This document shows positions 13,966 to 14,003 of a stretch of 14,003 bases of DNA, one piece after another (position 1 is the stretch's first letter; each line of letters opens with the position of its first letter). The notes below the pieces were generated by a model. That model did not search any database. It saw only the letters and a program-made list of their open reading frames with translations, and was not told the origin of the DNA. A program made the position numbers and the translations under genes. The stretch lies in assembly GCA_039819115.1 (NCBI GenBank), contig JBCBST010000088.1:1-14003 (forward strand), read 5' to 3'. This DNA is from JBCBST01 sp039819115 (lineage in GTDB: Bacteria; Bacteroidota; Rhodothermia; Balneolales; Balneolaceae).

Positions 13966-14003
13966 AGCCGGATGCAAATCGTAACTTTAAACAAAAAAAT
14001 TAT

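Overview
The window looks like chromosomal DNA from a Gram-negative member of the Bacteroidota/Balneolota/Rhodothermota group. I infer this from the moderate GC content, the weak or absent Shine-Dalgarno sequences at most starts, signal peptides that end in Ala followed by Gln, tRNA genes without an encoded CCA, several outer-membrane beta-barrel proteins and a TAnnTTTG-type promoter box. The lineage call is an inference and cannot be settled from this window.

Layout. Positions 24-2677 (+) encode an Omp85/BamA-type beta-barrel without POTRA domains and a membrane-bound processive-type GT2 glycosyltransferase. They end at a bidirectional hairpin terminator. Positions 2713-3452 (-) hold six tRNA genes (in transcription order Pro, Arg, Cys, Glu, His, Glu). 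Both tRNA-Glu copies are identical, two internal terminators are visible, and a tiny membrane-protein ORF lies between two of the tRNAs. Positions 3558-5875 (-) hold a two-gene sugar unit: an NAD-dependent epimerase followed by a GT4 glycosyltransferase. Positions 5961-6977 (+) encode a secreted beta-propeller-like protein.

The most interesting region is 7125-12145 (+), a tight five-gene operon. Gene 1 is a natural fusion of a strongly reduced FliF (only the RBM3/collar-like periplasmic part, one transmembrane helix and the FliF C-tail) to a complete FliG (N, middle and C domains). Gene 2 is an outer-membrane protein with a CsgG/FlgT-like periplasmic N-domain and a C-terminal beta-barrel. Gene 3 is a TPR lipoprotein. 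Genes 4 and 5 are a MotA/MotB stator pair with the key proline and aspartate residues intact. No export apparatus, rod, hook, filament, FliM or FliN is seen here. The operon therefore reads as a flagellar-motor-derived, ion-driven rotary machine joined to novel outer-membrane partners rather than to a flagellum. Its output (gliding, surface-structure rotation, envelope work or uptake) is unknown.

Positions 12110-13965 hold a convergent gene of the family usually auto-named 3-methyladenine DNA glycosylase, whose 3' end overlaps motB, and a divergent UbiA-family prenyltransferase.
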